Positions 5,941 to 6,026 of a DNA stretch of 6,026 nt are shown in pieces. This DNA comes from Ruminococcus sp. UBA4350. GTDB taxonomy: Bacteria; Bacillota; Clostridia; Oscillospirales; Ruminococcaceae. Below the pieces are notes generated by a model, which saw only the letters and a program-made list of their open reading frames with translations, searched no databases and was not told where the DNA came from. How positions within the stretch are numbered: position 1 is the stretch's first letter; each line of letters begins with the position of its first letter. Both the position numbers and the translations under genes were made by a program. The stretch spans positions 1-6,026 of the forward strand of contig DGSY01000056.1 in the NCBI GenBank assembly GCA_002394125.1, in the 5' to 3' direction.

Positions 5941-6026
5941 AAGTTTTTGGTCGAGCTTTTTTCAAAAAACTCGCGGGTCGAGGTGAGTTTGCAGAGCAAA
6001 TTCATAGCGAAGCGGGCGAGAGCCCT
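5941..6026. repeat. Intergenic inverted-repeat element, probably one copy of a dispersed repeat
   Basis: CGAG-C-TTTTTT-C-AAAAAA-CTCG (5952-5973) is an almost perfect inverted repeat with a single bulged C. It is flanked by a direct repeat GGTCGAG (5949-5955 and 5976-5982). The arrangement resembles intergenic elements that I recall as abundant in Oscillospiraceae genomes; this resemblance is from memory, and only one copy is visible here. The bases from about 5876 to 5940 upstream of the metY promoter show no gene or clear signal, and the element continues toward the window edge. Confidence 0.5.

Noticed and set aside
5795..5965. N-terminal extension of metY by 57 codons
   Set aside because: It runs through the consensus promoter, the palindrome and the AGGAGG site, and the family N-terminus begins at ATG 5794.

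Overview
The window is chromosomal DNA of moderately high GC with Gram-positive signals: strong AGGAGG-type ribosome binding sites, textbook TTGACA-17-TATAAT promoters and a SpoIID-family cell-wall enzyme. The protein families, in particular the citrate synthase type, the MetY type and a membrane-anchored protein with a Thr-rich stalk, suggest a gut or rumen clostridium of the Ruminococcus/Oscillospiraceae group. That assignment is inferred from protein flavour, not from a marker gene.

Layout. At the left edge, on the minus strand, lie the first 245 codons of a citrate synthase, cut by the window border, with a perfect consensus promoter (784-812). Divergent from it is a SpoIID-family peptidoglycan lytic transglycosylase (853-1887, plus). 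A spacer with several GC-rich hairpins follows, then a very strong extended -10 promoter (2047-2075). That promoter drives a probable two-gene operon: a 54-residue, highly cationic, helix-forming peptide of unknown function (2155-2319) and a nicotinamidase-type cysteine hydrolase (2350-2877). Two back-to-back intrinsic terminators (2884-2919 plus, 2926-2959 minus) separate this operon from a convergent gene for a single-pass membrane protein with a Thr-rich linker and an unrecognised extracellular domain (2971-4326, minus). Upstream of that gene, on the same strand, is metY, O-acetylhomoserine sulfhydrylase (4529-5794, minus). It has its own terminator, a perfect consensus promoter and a 16-bp perfect palindrome at the predicted transcript start. 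The right edge holds an intergenic inverted repeat that resembles a dispersed element.

The genes are mostly independent housekeeping units: entry to the TCA/glutamate route, NAD salvage, sulfide assimilation into homocysteine, and cell-wall remodelling. No mobile element, CRISPR array, tRNA or rRNA was seen. The least ordinary items are the cationic peptide paired with the nicotinamidase, the palindrome in the metY leader, and the membrane-anchored protein of unknown function. I do not see a convincing new multi-gene system.
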